Below are positions 1 to 10,200 of a DNA stretch of 64,000 nucleotides, piece after piece; within the stretch, counting starts at the first letter, position 1; the number at the start of each line of letters is the position of its first letter. The position numbers were made by a program, and so were the translations under genes. A model generated the notes under the pieces. It was not told the origin of the DNA and did no database searches. It saw nothing but the letters and a program-made list of their open reading frames with translations. This DNA is from Plasmopara viticola (taxonomy: Eukaryota > Oomycota > Peronosporomycetes > Peronosporales > Peronosporaceae): contig MBPM02000074.1 of assembly GCA_001695595.3 (NCBI GenBank), forward strand, positions 124,001 through 188,000. Reading direction: 5' to 3'.

Positions 1-461
1 ATAGCTCCCTTCGATAATCTTGATTTTGGTCTGGAAGTTGTCGATGTGCACAAAGACTGGTGCGGGCCATGCAAGATCGTGGAGCCAACCTATAAGCGCA
101 TAGCTTCGGAAATCGACCACGTAGAGCGTCGACTTGTGTTCGCAACGGTAAATAAAACGTTAATTTAAAAAACGGTAAGCTTTGCAAAAATTGATCAAAC
201 TTGCTGCAGCTGAACGCCGGCCTCAACGTGGATGGCATCGAAGATATTGGAAGTTGCAAGCCTCAATTCCTTTTTTTTAAAGTATGGAATATAATGTGAA
301 TGTGTTCCCCCGTTTTCTCTCGAAAACTAAACCGGCAAATTGTTGGCTCTTAGGATCGTAAGCAAATTGCAGATGTGGATGGAGCAAACGCGCCACTCCT
401 GGAGCAATTAGTAAAGCAACATTTGCCTCTAGTCATAAACGACGACGAAGATATCGAGTAA
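1..461 (+). CDS. Thioredoxin-domain protein, 3' part (exons 1..147, 210..281, 354..461)
   Basis: The window opens inside this gene. The first exon reads in frame from base 1 and holds a thioredoxin active site, KDWCGPCKIVEPTY, with both CxxC cysteines. Intron 148-209 (GTAAAT...CAG) leads to an exon encoding LNAGLNVDGIEDIGSCKPQF; intron 282-353 leads to an exon ending in an acidic tail (INDDEDIE) and TAA at 459-461. The predicted fold is a thioredoxin domain like that of the TXNDC3/NME9 family (flagellar dynein-associated thioredoxins); that family assignment is an inference from the LNAGLNVDGIEDI style of sequence and the acidic tail. The stop may not be real: GTAAGT at 458-463 is a strong donor that could splice over it to later exons (see 462-1142). 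The N-terminus lies outside the window. Confidence 0.8.
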
Positions 462-1142
462 GTCGCGATATAGCAAGTATTAATGTGTGCGCTGGTTATC
501 ACATTGTGATGGAAGTATCAGATAAAAAACTAAAGCTAAATTGCTTACGATGCTTAAAGCTAGATTTTCGCAAAATTAGACCGAAGAATTTGCCGAACTT
601 GGCGGAAAAACAAAACCAGCGTCTTCTAGTCGCCCGACTCGGCATCGTTTGCACGTGTCCCTGTACGAAAAATTCTGCATCTCAGGAAGCAAGTTGTTAG
701 TCTAGCATCATGAAGGGTTTAGATTATACGCCTGATAGTAGTACGTGATTGCCTAAGTATAATTTTCAGTAAGTATCACGATCACAAACACCGCAGCAGT
801 GCGACTCACCGCATTTCGTGCATTTCCAATCCCCCTGTAATACAAATCTTACGCATTTAACACACAATATCGCAACAAAAAGACCAACGGAAAAAATCCA
901 GGTTACCGGCCACCAATCCATGTGTGGGGCAACCTTCTTGGACGTGAAAGAACTGCTCAGCTACATGAACCGCAAATAATGCACGAAAATACTCGATCAA
1001 GCAGCTATGATTGCAAATTTTACGCAAAAGCGTACCAATTGGATGAGTTCGTTTGTTTCAGTCGTTTGGCGAGGATGAAATACGGGCGTATTGGCTGAAA
1101 GACCAAAAGTTTCGCAGTAATCGAGTTTATCGGAAGACTTGA
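462..1142 (+). other. Possible further 3' exons of the thioredoxin gene
   Basis: No single open frame spans this stretch, but several pieces look like coding sequence. After an AG at 1060-1061 the frame 1062-1142 encodes SFGEDEIRAYWLKDQKFRSN and ends in TGA at 1140-1142, ten bases before the stop of the convergent gene. Around 905-1050 another frame reads YRPPIHVWGNLLGRERTAQL. A third frame follows an AG at about 584. I could not join these with good splice sites, so either the gene has more introns than I can place or its 3' end is decaying. The family often carries a second domain after the thioredoxin fold, which makes a longer product plausible. Confidence 0.35.
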
Positions 1143-1151
1143 TGATCTTTT

Positions 1152-2027
1152 TTAAACTAATTGGGCCTTCTTCCATCTTTTTACGTGCCGATGCATATTG
1201 AGTATCCCAGCTGGAACAATGTCACACAAGGCATCGATCAGCATCAAGGTAGTAGATTGGTGAATAAGTAAGAAAAACCTGTGGAGTGGCTCGTAAGATG
1301 GAATGATTGGTAGTCCATAGTATTTCTTGAATACTGGTGGTGGTAGCTCATCTTCCACCGTTTTCGACATTTGTGAAGGCCGTTCTTCGACGCAATGAGA
1401 GAGGTTGCGCTTGCTCGCCTCAGCATATGACAGCTTTTGAGTTGGTTCTTTCAAGCCCCTCGTTATAATAGTGGCTTCTTTTGCCAGTATAGAAAGCTCG
1501 CTAGGCGTAACACTCCATATAGTGCGCCCACGCTGCGTATTTGAGTCCGATTCTGAAAATGTAATTGTTTTCTCCGTCGACGGTCGAGGGTCGGCATAGT
1601 TTTCTGTGTTTTTTGAAAGAGAAAAAAAGCTCGGATCCTCAAGGCTTGCTGGATCTGGTTCGCACTTTTCCCATCGCAGTTTTGCATCGACGTTCAATAT
1701 CTTTACGGAGGATGGAGGAATCTGATTTTCGTGAGAATTTTTTTGCGCGGTGATAATGGCAGCTGGAAGCAGTGATTGTTGCTCAGTATATCCACCAGAC
1801 CTTTCATCATTGGTAGCTGGTGTGTTGGTAATTTTTGTTCCAAAGCGCCTTGGACGTGCATCTTTCTGTCGAGCACATGCTGACTGCGCCTTTTTCATCG
1901 AATCGGTTCCCTTGTCAACATCTGAGGGAGGCATTATGGGCAGCGGCGGGAATAAACGTGCTTGAGAGAGAGAGTACTGAAGGTTTGACCGCTTAAAGGC
2001 CGGTAAGTTCTCTTGCTTAGATGTCAT
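1152..2027 (-). CDS. Hypothetical protein, mostly disordered, 291 aa
   Basis: An uninterrupted minus-strand frame with an ATG at 2027 and no recognisable domain. The first ~200 residues are rich in Ser, Pro, Thr, Lys and Glu and look disordered. The last ~60 residues look folded: a hydrophobic segment (HRFFLLIHQSTTLMLIDALC) followed by a basic end (MHRHVKRWKKAQLV). It is convergent with the thioredoxin gene, whose possible last stop is 10 bp away, and divergent from the PPR-like gene that starts 106 bp upstream of its ATG. The length, the position between two genes and the codon choice support a real gene; the function is unknown. Confidence 0.65.
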   Translation of the reverse strand: MTSKQENLPAFKRSNLQYSLSQARLFPPLPIMPPSDVDKGTDSMKKAQSACARQKDARPRRFGTKITNTPATNDERSGGYTEQQSLLPAAIITAQKNSHENQIPPSSVKILNVDAKLRWEKCEPDPASLEDPSFFSLSKNTENYADPRPSTEKTITFSESDSNTQRGRTIWSVTPSELSILAKEATIITRGLKEPTQKLSYAEASKRNLSHCVEERPSQMSKTVEDELPPPVFKKYYGLPIIPSYEPLHRFFLLIHQSTTLMLIDALCDIVPAGILNMHRHVKRWKKAQLV

Positions 2028-2133
2028 AACGGTTGGTGGTGCGATCTGCTGCTACGGAGCTTGCGCAAGTTGAAGTGAGACCGACACTCTGACTGCAATA
2101 TGCATTAAGTACGATGACTGCTTCCTGCACATT

Positions 2134-4302
2134 ATGTGGCACACTTATCTAATAATGCACCAAGCTCTCAGGCGAATACGTCCGCTCCGAGTGTTACGAA
2201 CGTCACTCCGCGTAGGTGACCCCTTCACCTCAGCGCAACAACTTGTAAATTTTGCACGTCGTGTATGCATAGAGCGATCTTCGGAGTCTCCGTCCGCTTT
2301 CCGTACAATCGATACCGCTAAAGAGACGTCGCAGGGATTGAATCGCAACTCTGACCTCTTTGCGTGCATTTCGGATCCAAATACAACGTATTATGTGTCA
2401 CTTGAAGCATTTAGTAAGCTAAGGATTGGTAACTTAAAGCTTAAGGAGTCGCTGTATCTATCGCTGCTATACAAGGCATTGCGCGAGGGTCACCATGAGC
2501 GCGTATGGGATGGCTACGAGGAATTTTTGAAAGACGAGACACGAGGGAAGGTGGATTCGCAATTTAGAGCTCGCACGACGTGGCCAACACTTTCCAACGC
2601 CAGGTTGCAAATGCACCGCTTTGTACTTTGGGCCATGCTGGACACGCATCGGAAGAAGGCGATGGAGCAATATTACCAAAGAGAAGTAGTTGGCAAATAC
2701 AATCAACAAGGAATTCATGAGGCAGACTCGCTCAACTTCTTGCTTCGAATGGAATGCACGAGCAAAGTGACGGACGAGCAAGAACAAGGACTGCGACATC
2801 GGGTAGAGACGCTGCTTACTACTTTGGAGCAATTCAAATTGCACACGAGTTACTCGTCTACTCATGCTCTTGTCAGACTTATCGTGCATCGACCGGAAAT
2901 TTTTGTCATGGCCTTGGCTGGCAAAGAGAAGGCTTTTGAGGCTGGTTTAGATGCAGAAAACAAAGCGACAGGACAAATTATCGTCGGGTACTTTGAGCGG
3001 TTTCCGTATGCAATGGCGCTAGAGTCGAAGCGGATCTCAATCGCAATCAGCGTTGCAGCAGCTGCCGGTCAGCACGATGCGGCCAAGCAATTACTTCAGT
3101 ACGGATTGAACCACCGTGTACCGATCGATGTCGGATCGTTTGCGCATGCCGTAGAAGGTGCTCCGGACGACACAATTCGATTAAATATCGTTGATTTATA
3201 CGTGGATGCAAAAGAACGCGAGCTTGTTTGCACTAATCAGGGATCAAACGGCAGCATAATTAATTATTTGCTTTATCACGCCATTTTGGATGGCAACTTT
3301 AAGCACTCAATAGAGCTCCTACACGAAATGCAGCTTAATAACAACGTGGCAAGCAATCGGACAGTCCGTGAACTATTTAAGAGTGTTGCAAAGTACCGAG
3401 CACACAGCCGTGAAGAAGACGATCGAGGTGATGATTATGAAAAAATGTCCGAGTGTCCAACAATTATGGAATTGCTTAACAATTTTTCGAACGTGATTCC
3501 ACGTACTGTACACTCGCTCTCTCAAGGAATTTTGCAAACTTTGTATGCTGGAGAATTAAATGTAGCACTTGATCTGATGCGAGTAGCTCGCTATCATGAT
3601 GTAAAATTGCGGCCGGAGATTTACTCTCAATTACTATATCCACTGCTTGCAGGCGGGCAACGAGGCGGAGGCGAAGCTAGTAATGCGGGCATTTTCGATC
3701 GCTTAGAGGTCGAGCAGTGCTTTGATAGCCAGTATCCTGAAGAGCGTACGTTCCTTAACTCTCTCATCATCAACATTTGTCAGTCCAATGACGATTTCTC
3801 GACTATGTTGGTGTGTCTGGACCGTTGGCAAGCACAAGGTCATCCGCCATTGAGTCGGCGGGTAATGAAGCGTGTTTTCGAGGTGATCTCCAAGCGGATT
3901 CGGAAACTTCAGAAAGAAAATGGTGTTGTCAAGCCCGGTACCGTTTTCGTCGTGGATGGCATGAAACTTTCGTTTTTGGCGTTTCTTGTACGGTATTGCA
4001 CGATCATGACTTGGGACTCGTGGACAATTGAGCGCGCGATCGTCCGTGCTCGAACTAGTGGCTTGTACGCTGATGTAGTAACATTGCTGACGGAAGCCAA
4101 CTCGCGTGGATTAATGCTTAGTAGTACTGCATACATCGTATCGCTCTGCGTACTAGAAGAGGTTGGTGATCCTTTTGCAGTTTTGGCTTGTGTCAAGGCA
4201 ATAAAAGCGAATGAGGCGTGGGCAAAGGTTGTAAAGAAAGACCCGAAGGTGCAAGAAATCTTGAACAGAGCAATAGTTAAGTCAGAAAAAGGAATTGATT
4301 AG
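2134..4302 (+). CDS. Large helical-repeat (PPR-like) protein, probably mitochondrial
   Basis: An intronless 722-codon frame. The N-terminus is basic and hydroxylated with few acidic residues (ALRRIRPLRVLRTSLRVG), as in a mitochondrial presequence; the Met at codon 8 (2155) is an equally good start. The body is alpha-helical with degenerate pentatricopeptide-like units, for example around residues 305-345 (QHDAAKQLLQYGLNHRVPID) and 375-415 (ILDGNFKHSIELLHEMQLNN). A role in organelle RNA processing or mitoribosome assembly would be typical of such proteins, but the repeats are too divergent for me to name a subfamily. It starts 106 bp from the divergent upstream gene, so the two probably share a promoter region. 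Confidence 0.72.
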   Translation: MWHTYLIMHQALRRIRPLRVLRTSLRVGDPFTSAQQLVNFARRVCIERSSESPSAFRTIDTAKETSQGLNRNSDLFACISDPNTTYYVSLEAFSKLRIGNLKLKESLYLSLLYKALREGHHERVWDGYEEFLKDETRGKVDSQFRARTTWPTLSNARLQMHRFVLWAMLDTHRKKAMEQYYQREVVGKYNQQGIHEADSLNFLLRMECTSKVTDEQEQGLRHRVETLLTTLEQFKLHTSYSSTHALVRLIVHRPEIFVMALAGKEKAFEAGLDAENKATGQIIVGYFERFPYAMALESKRISIAISVAAAAGQHDAAKQLLQYGLNHRVPIDVGSFAHAVEGAPDDTIRLNIVDLYVDAKERELVCTNQGSNGSIINYLLYHAILDGNFKHSIELLHEMQLNNNVASNRTVRELFKSVAKYRAHSREEDDRGDDYEKMSECPTIMELLNNFSNVIPRTVHSLSQGILQTLYAGELNVALDLMRVARYHDVKLRPEIYSQLLYPLLAGGQRGGGEASNAGIFDRLEVEQCFDSQYPEERTFLNSLIINICQSNDDFSTMLVCLDRWQAQGHPPLSRRVMKRVFEVISKRIRKLQKENGVVKPGTVFVVDGMKLSFLAFLVRYCTIMTWDSWTIERAIVRARTSGLYADVVTLLTEANSRGLMLSSTAYIVSLCVLEEVGDPFAVLACVKAIKANEAWAKVVKKDPKVQEILNRAIVKSEKGID

Positions 4303-4483
4303 TGAAGCATCCATTTGAGATCATTCGTATGGCTTATACTCTTCATGATACGTATCTATACGTAATGCAACTAATTTGACCTGCACATCTCCCATAATTC
4401 CACTCTGCAAAAAGGCTGTATTTTATAGTCTGAAGAGCGGAGACCAGTGCACTGGCCGAGCTAGAGTGCACATTAGTTAAGTG

Positions 4484-5777
4484 ATGCAAAGTGTAGAGAT
4501 CAAGCGGGCTCGACAGCGGGAGCACGTCAAAAACACCTATTATAGGAAGCAGGTATTTGAAGCTTTGACGGTGTTTGCTCTTGATACCTGATCAAGCATA
4601 TTGTTATCTATTTGTCAGAACCTTGTAAAGGCTTTGCGTCAGGAGGCGAGCGAGTTGGAGCTTAAGTACGCACGCACACTTCAGCTCAAGCAGCAGCAGA
4701 TGGAGTGGCGCGACGTTGCAGGAGCGCTAGGCTTTGAGGAAGAACGCAATCACTCGGACGACTTAGTAGAGCAGTACATGCAGCTATCGATCAAAAAGCA
4801 GCAGCTTGTTGAAGAAAACAAGGAACTGGCACTTATGACAGCAAGATTTACAAAGTTTCAGCTGAAAACGCAGCACCTGCTGGACTTCGAGCCAGAAGTG
4901 AAGCTAGAGCCACCTCTTATTTCGGTAGGTCTGCAACACTGTTACTTTGGTGGCCGTAATGGTAGTAAGGGACCCAACGAATCCCATTTTATCTTGGAGG
5001 TGAATGACGTAGCACTGGAGCCCTTAACCGTCTTCGAGTGTCACCAACTTGCCAGTCGTGCATTTAAAGAAATCGCTAGATTTATGGCACATAACAGCCA
5101 CTTGAGTACTGGTCTTGAGCTGTTCGGCTGGCGAGAACAGCGGCGCGAGGAGCCAGATCATGTCAAATTTACGCTTAAAAAACGCTTCATTGGTCACACT
5201 CCATTAGAAATGTCAATGCGCGGTTGGCGCGTGGTGTCTTCCGCACGAAGTCTAGCGGCACTCTACTCGTCCACGATGCAATTGTCGCTAAAAGTGGTTC
5301 AAGTTGTGGATGATTACAACGTCATCATGTATCGCGTCATAACAAACACATTCACAATGGGGACAGTCAAATCCTTATTCCTGGTCTCGCGCTTCCAAAT
5401 GGATACTGGATACGTCATTCTCTTTCGGTCGGTAGATTGCAATCGATTGCGAAAAATTTGTCCAGACGGAATGATCGCAGACTGGCATGACAAAGACGAA
5501 GGCAAGCAAAATAAGTGGTTGGACATGTTTACATGGTATGTGGTTCATTCGTCGAATTTTCTGCATAAATGTGCGAGAGTGCTTTTAACGTATGATGCCG
5601 TACAGGACTCTTTTCGAAGGAGAATCCGATGACAATAATGTACTCACATTTAGCTACGGAGGTATCGTAAATAGCACAGAGGCTTTTACCACGCGTGAGT
5701 GGATGCTAGAGATCTTGTCGCTGGCATTGCGATGGGAAAATAAGGTTGTAGGGCCACCTTTGATGCTCAGTGGCTGA
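4484..5777 (+). CDS. M96 mating-specific-type bZIP/START-like protein, 385 aa (exons 4484..4552, 4619..5535, 5606..5777)
   Basis: Exon 1 starts at ATG 4484, just after an in-frame TAA (4478-4480), and encodes a basic stretch (RARQREHVKNTYYRKQ). Intron 4553-4618 (GTATTT...CAG) joins it to NLVKALRQEASELELKYART, giving a bZIP-like basic region plus coiled coil over roughly residues 1-95. Intron 5536-5605 (GTATGT...CAG) splits the Trp of MFTW|TLFEGESDD and adds the C-terminus VLTFSYGGIVNS...KVVGPPLMLSG. Residues ~110-385 have the layout of the START-like half of the oomycete M96 family, a large family named after a mating-induced Phytophthora gene. Family members are thought to be transcription-related or lipid-binding; neither is shown here. 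The three-exon frame is clean, so the gene looks intact. Confidence 0.85.
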
Positions 5778-7100
5778 TGGATATTATAGATCACTGCTGC
5801 TTCAATAATTATATTATGACATACACTTTAATACAGCAATGCCAAGTTTTTTTCTGAGGGGTGAGAAGCGTCATTTATTTTTACCACATATCCACAAAAA
5901 TTATCGCCCCATAGCTATGCATCCAGTCTTGACAATCCCATCAATTTATGCTGGGCAAACAATCTCCTGCTCTTCCTCAAAAGGTCGTATGATACGCATC
6001 ATATCAAAATCTTCCAATCGTACTGGAACATTCTGATACAGATATGCTTACACAAATTCCGCATCGCCCACGCTTTCGCACTTTCGCTCTTATTAAGCGT
6101 ATAATTTGGTTGAGCTGAAATCTCATCGCCAGGCGATCTAAAAAACGTGAAGCTTACGGCAAATTTCTTCCACGTTTTTTTGACGAAAATTGCACATACA
6201 CGCTGTCAGCAATGCTTGCCATGGTCATGATTGCCTGCATACTGGCAGTCCACACATCAACGATCAGCCACCACTTCATCATCATGCGTGTTGGACCAAA
6301 TAAGTACAAGTAAAGGCACTCCATGCAACGATGACCAAAAAAGTAAAAGCGCCAGGTCTTTACCATTCAAATTCAGTGTAAAGCCTCATTCCTGCTCGGG
6401 CTGATAGTAAGTATACATAGACAAAAACGCTGCTTTCTTTGAGCACGTCTACCACCTTCACTACTTCTTAACGTGGTTATCAAGCCAATAGGATTGCAAT
6501 TGGTCAGTTCTCCGTCTCATCGACATAAGGAAGTGCGTGCCATGAAACATTCGAATGTGAAGATTTTTCGCAAAGGCAAACTCCAGGTGCAGTTCAATTG
6601 GAGGATGCTTTAGCGTGTTGAGTCACCAAACGTGAATTTGTCCTGGACAGTTGGGAAATATCTATTTACTTATGAGAGTCTGATACTAATGGTGGAATGT
6701 TCTCTATCGCTGCGCAGAAATTGCGCGTTCGGAGGTTTGCTGCCAAGGACGTCATTAAAATCATTACTTCTGAGCATGTTATCAGCATGTTTTTTATTGT
6801 TAAGACTTTTGCCAAGAGCGGTAAATGGAGATCATAAGGTATATGGTATGTTGGGCTTTCAGACTTTGACGGCAATGCATTCAGGGACGTAGGTGCTGCA
6901 AGCGACTGCTAGTGCGAAACGAGCTCGAAATGACAGCTATGAAGACTAATTTACAGATTACGTGCGCGCAAATTTTCAATGCGATATGCCAAAACAATTT
7001 TAACGAGTTATGTTGGAAACTGATAAATAATACCAGCAAATACATTGATCGGTGCACCGGAGAAATAAAAATCAAGCTATTTTTTTACCACATCAATTTT
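5778..7100. other. Intergenic, no convincing gene
   Basis: Only short frames occur here. A minus-strand stretch at 6154-6366 has a hydrophobic run, and the plus frame near 6630-6900 reads like a broken protein (GGMFSIAAQKLRVRRFAAKD), with internal stops. I could not assign either to a family. The stretch marks the edge between the gene island and repeat-rich DNA. Confidence 0.5.
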
Positions 7101-7263
7101 AGATAAAAAGCAATTAAGAATATTTCGTGAGCTTTCGTGTGGTGAGATTCAACGATCGGAGCACGCTAGGCAGTAAGGATAGCTGGCTTTCACCCAACAG
7201 ATAAGAAGCGATCAAGAATATATCGTGGGCATTCGTGTAGTGAGATTTAACAATCGGAGCACG
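7101..7263. repeat. Imperfect direct repeat, two ~65-bp units
   Basis: The stretch beginning AGATAAAAAGCAATTAAGAA at 7101-7165 recurs as AGATAAGAAGCGATCAAGAA at 7199-7263. Both copies end in ATCGGAGCACG, and the period is 98 bp. A few substitutions separate the units. This could be a local duplication or a repeat inside a decayed element. Confidence 0.7.
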
Positions 7264-10200
7264 AAAGATATACCAGAAATTCCTCTATGGCATACATTTT
7301 ATTCTCCCGCACACGCAAGCATTGGACTCCACGCGCTCTCCTACCAAGGTGGTCACAGACACTGTTTGCTTCCTCGTCTGATGCAATGCAAAATTGTGGC
7401 CACTTCCTTTATTCCAATCCGAACCGGTAGATTCTTTCCTCCCATCACTACGGAAGTTTTTAAACTTCAAATGAAGCTATGCTTGAGCAGGGCGTTTTTC
7501 TTAACACCTTCACATACAGCTTTATCCACTTGAGTTCAAGATACTATGGCAAAGCGTTTTACTAGCTTTAGACATTCCCTTATCGCATCAAATTCTTGTG
7601 CTACCCGATGCGGCACCTCCTCGGAAAATAGCAGCTTTTTTAGCTTGTCAGTCTGTCTTGCAAATTCGTGAGGCATAAGTTGCCGAGGTTCAGACTTCTT
7701 TACTCAATTGTAGGTTGACGACAAGTGCTACCTGGTGCTACAGGGCCGCCGTAGATATTCAGTGAGAGAAAGTGTGTTTTCACGGCTTTGACCTGAGTTC
7801 TATACGTAAAATCAATACGGGCCGCATATCTCCATTTGCCTACCTCTAAGAGATATTGTTAGTCATAGTACCTGCTATAACGCTTATAATTTCAGATGTG
7901 GACTTTATTCAAAATACCTTTGAGAACCCTTATAGAGTGAGTATTCTACCCTTACTATCTATCAGAGTATTTCTTGTTATATACCTTCCGCATTGATCTG
8001 TATACCAGGTATCACTTTTCTGTTACTCCTCATTTTTTGTAACATAATGTAATTTATGTTAAATTATTGGAATTTCACTAGTGTAGCACATACTGGGCTC
8101 GTATAATTTTATTACACGGCTTCCCCACTTCCGTGATGTGCCGTAGTATGTACAGCGCAAATATTGCCAAATTGCAGCGATGCTATTGAGAGGCGGCATA
8201 GGTTCTGTACAGAGGAAAACGAATTTGTTGATGCGGTCTTGATAGAGATATGAAAAGCTATGGGCTTATAACATATTTCAATAAATATCATAGAAAATTG
8301 CGGGCTCACTATAAAAAGCTGCATCCGATTTGCTTGACCAAAATAAGCCAGAGTACCCAGCAAATCAGTAGGCTTTTAATTTTTACACGGATCACGCACG
8401 ACTCACGTCTTCCGCGCTCTAAATCGCTTCAAATATTAGAGCAGACGACATTGTATCAACAATGTGAGGAAATGGTACCACCCGATTTTGGCTTATTCAG
8501 ACGTGCAGTAGTTAGCTCATCATATCTGCATGCGTCTCGGCCGATCAGCAAGACTATATCATCCATTTTGATATAACTTGTTTCGATAGAGGGCCTGCTT
8601 TTATCACTTCCCCGTGTTGTTCTTAATTGATTTTTGATCGACCAACCGATAATTAAAACTCCCCGTGGGTCGTAGCTTGGTCTGAGTAAATCTTCTGCCT
8701 TGCTAATCTCTTCGCCATTGTACCGTGTGTTACAGTCAAATCTCACTTTGAAATGTCTTTCTGAGATTAAAGTCATAACGGTGGTGAGGATTTACACTCT
8801 AACCCTATTTTAGTTTCTTACATCTTTTGTCACTTTACGTCGTACAAAACTGATGCTCCAAAAATCGCTTCATTTTTCTGGTTTTCTGAGCGCTATCGCT
8901 CAAGAATTACATTGAGCCACCGCTTCGGATTTCACAATTTCCAGCAACTAGACTTTTTTATTGAAATACCTTCTGGCGTTAGATCAAGAATCCGTAACGC
9001 CTTCCGCTTTAAAACTGCAAGCTCAATATTCGCAGCCTGATTCACATCTCTCTGTATGATGTATGCTCTGCATGTGCTCTACATTCCAAGTCATACAATT
9101 AAGCTTTGCATGTTAAGCTATCAAATTATTTCTTACTAAATCACAAAGGCATAGCCACCAGACCTAGTTCTGTACGCATCAGTTCTCAAGCGATTAGTGA
9201 TCGTTTGGTGAACGTTAAGTTAGAGCTGATGAAATAGCGTCGTGGGCTGCCCAGAAAAAGACTAGCTGGCATAAGCGTTCCAGGCATCCAACGCAGAGAT
9301 CGAAAGCAACCGCGTAAACACGGATGAAGAAAGAAGAAACAAAGACGTATCGTTAGATTAATCTACTTGTCTTTTGCACCCAAGAGTTCCTTGAAGTTGA
9401 AAAAGCGATTTTTTTCAGTAGGAGGAATGTTCAGTTGAGCCTGATCTCGCCACTGGCTTGCTGTGCTTACAACAATGCCAAGAGAAGTGAATTTCGGTGC
9501 ATTAAAAGGTTGCTTGCTACAAGCCCTTGATTTGGTCATTTTGAGAGAACACAAAGCACTTTCGGGTGACTTGTGTTAGTGTCATATTTACCAACGGCCG
9601 CGAGCTCATGCAGTTTAATGGGGAATCGTGTGCCATCAATATCGACAAGAGAAACCCTTTAGTACGCAATCTCAGCCAGGCTATATGACCATTCGTTTGG
9701 ATAAGCAAACAATTTTTTGAAAGTGGGCGTTGAGCCTGTGACACTCGATTACGAGTCTGGATACTTCAACGCTGCCACTTCCACGACTATTTTCTAAGCT
9801 GCAGCAAAGTGAGCTATTGTGCTAAAATGATTCCAAAATTATGTGCAATTGCAAATTTCAGGCAGATACTGAGCATGTTAATTCTCACAAAGCGTTATAT
9901 AGTTGTGAGGTTCTGGTGGCAATCTAAGCGGTTTTGGCGGTGAGGGCGACGGCTTGACATTCTGACATGTTTCCTACTTCCGTACTGGCTTCTGGTCTCG
10001 CTTTCACATCTGCGACTAAAAGAAGTCACCTGAGCGATTTTCTCATGGCCATGATGACTGTTGACAAAATTAAGTGGTAGTCATTTCATAACTATAAATG
10101 TAAGTCGTCACTTGTAAAGATATATTTATTTTATGTCTACCGAGCGCGTAAATAAACACAGATTATGTATAGCATGCTTCCTGTGTTAGTATTGAATTGT

